Shown here: piece after piece, positions 6,245 through 6,294 of the stretch | Layout of the letters: each line of letters begins with the position of its first letter | How positions within the stretch are numbered: the stretch's first letter is position 1 | Source of the DNA: Acidobacteriota bacterium | Lineage (GTDB): Bacteria > Acidobacteriota > Polarisedimenticolia > Gp22-AA2 | NCBI GenBank assembly: GCA_027297005.1 | Contig: JAPUIN010000426.1 | Location: forward strand, 1 to 6,294 | Direction of reading: 5' to 3' | Length of the DNA: 6,294 bases | Translations under genes and position numbers: made by a program | The notes under the pieces: model-generated | Told to the model about the DNA's origin: nothing | Seen by the model: only the letters and a program-made list of their open reading frames with translations | Databases searched by the model: none

Positions 6245-6294
6245 GGCCCGCCTCGACCACGCGATTGGAATCGTACCGGGTTGAGTGGAACCGA

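Larger units (their letters stand above)
5974..6294. other. Gene-free stretch after the operon
   Basis: No credible gene is visible in these 321 bases. Open frames on both strands are rich in Arg, Pro, Ala and Ser and lack both hydrophobic cores and ribosome-binding sites. The stretch is largely taken up by the inverted repeat 5972-5993/6223-6244 and the GC-rich repeats and palindromes between its arms. No T-rich terminator and no clear promoter can be seen. Any next gene begins beyond the window. Confidence 0.6.

Noticed and set aside
5951..6284. Two short + strand frames after the operon (5951-6217 and 6048-6284)
   Set aside because: Both are Arg/Pro/Ser-rich and run through the inverted repeat and palindromes. 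Neither has a convincing start signal.
1..6294. CRISPR array, tRNA or rRNA genes, insertion-sequence transposase, phage or toxin-antitoxin genes
   Set aside because: I saw no regularly spaced repeats, cloverleaf pattern, rRNA motif or transposase motif in any supported frame.

Overview
The window is high-GC bacterial DNA in which every supported gene lies on the + strand. The core is a compact four-gene ABC-transporter operon at 1142-5973. In order it encodes an ABC-2-type ATPase (GldA/NosF-like), a six-helix permease (GldF-like), a membrane-anchored auxiliary protein (GldG-like) and a membrane-anchored DUF4340 protein. The genes overlap by 4 nt or are separated by 13 and 11 nt, so they are almost certainly co-transcribed and translationally coupled. 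From general knowledge, this set occurs in Acidobacteriota, Myxococcota and related environmental lineages. The gene content and base composition fit such a source, but no rRNA or phylogenetic marker is present and the assignment is weak.

Layout. Bases 1-214 are non-coding, with a short repeat motif (76-91) and a candidate promoter (128-157). Bases 215-922 encode a small two-helix membrane protein of no firmly known function. Bases 923-1141 are a non-coding leader holding a long imperfect inverted repeat (976-991 with 1085-1100), an internal hairpin and a candidate promoter. Bases 1142-5973 are the ABC operon. Bases 5974-6294 contain no convincing gene but hold a well-defined inverted repeat (5972-5993 with 6223-6244), whose core also occurs near the left end of the window.

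How the genes work together (inference). The ATPase and permease should form the energised membrane module of a homodimeric or 2+2 ABC-2 system. The GldG-like and DUF4340 proteins each carry a large soluble domain held at the membrane by terminal helices, and probably act as extracytoplasmic partners of the permease. No periplasmic solute-binding protein or TolC/HlyD partner is encoded, so the complex is more likely an export or mechanical-coupling device than a nutrient importer. The GldA/F/G genes of Flavobacterium are linked to gliding, but no gliding or type IX secretion genes are visible here and the substrate cannot be read from the sequence.

The most noteworthy points are the threefold internal repeat of the DUF4340 protein, the repeat family bracketing the gene block, and the structured leader before the operon. 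None amounts to clear proof of a new system. The GldAFG-DUF4340 cassette is a recurring but functionally unassigned gene set.
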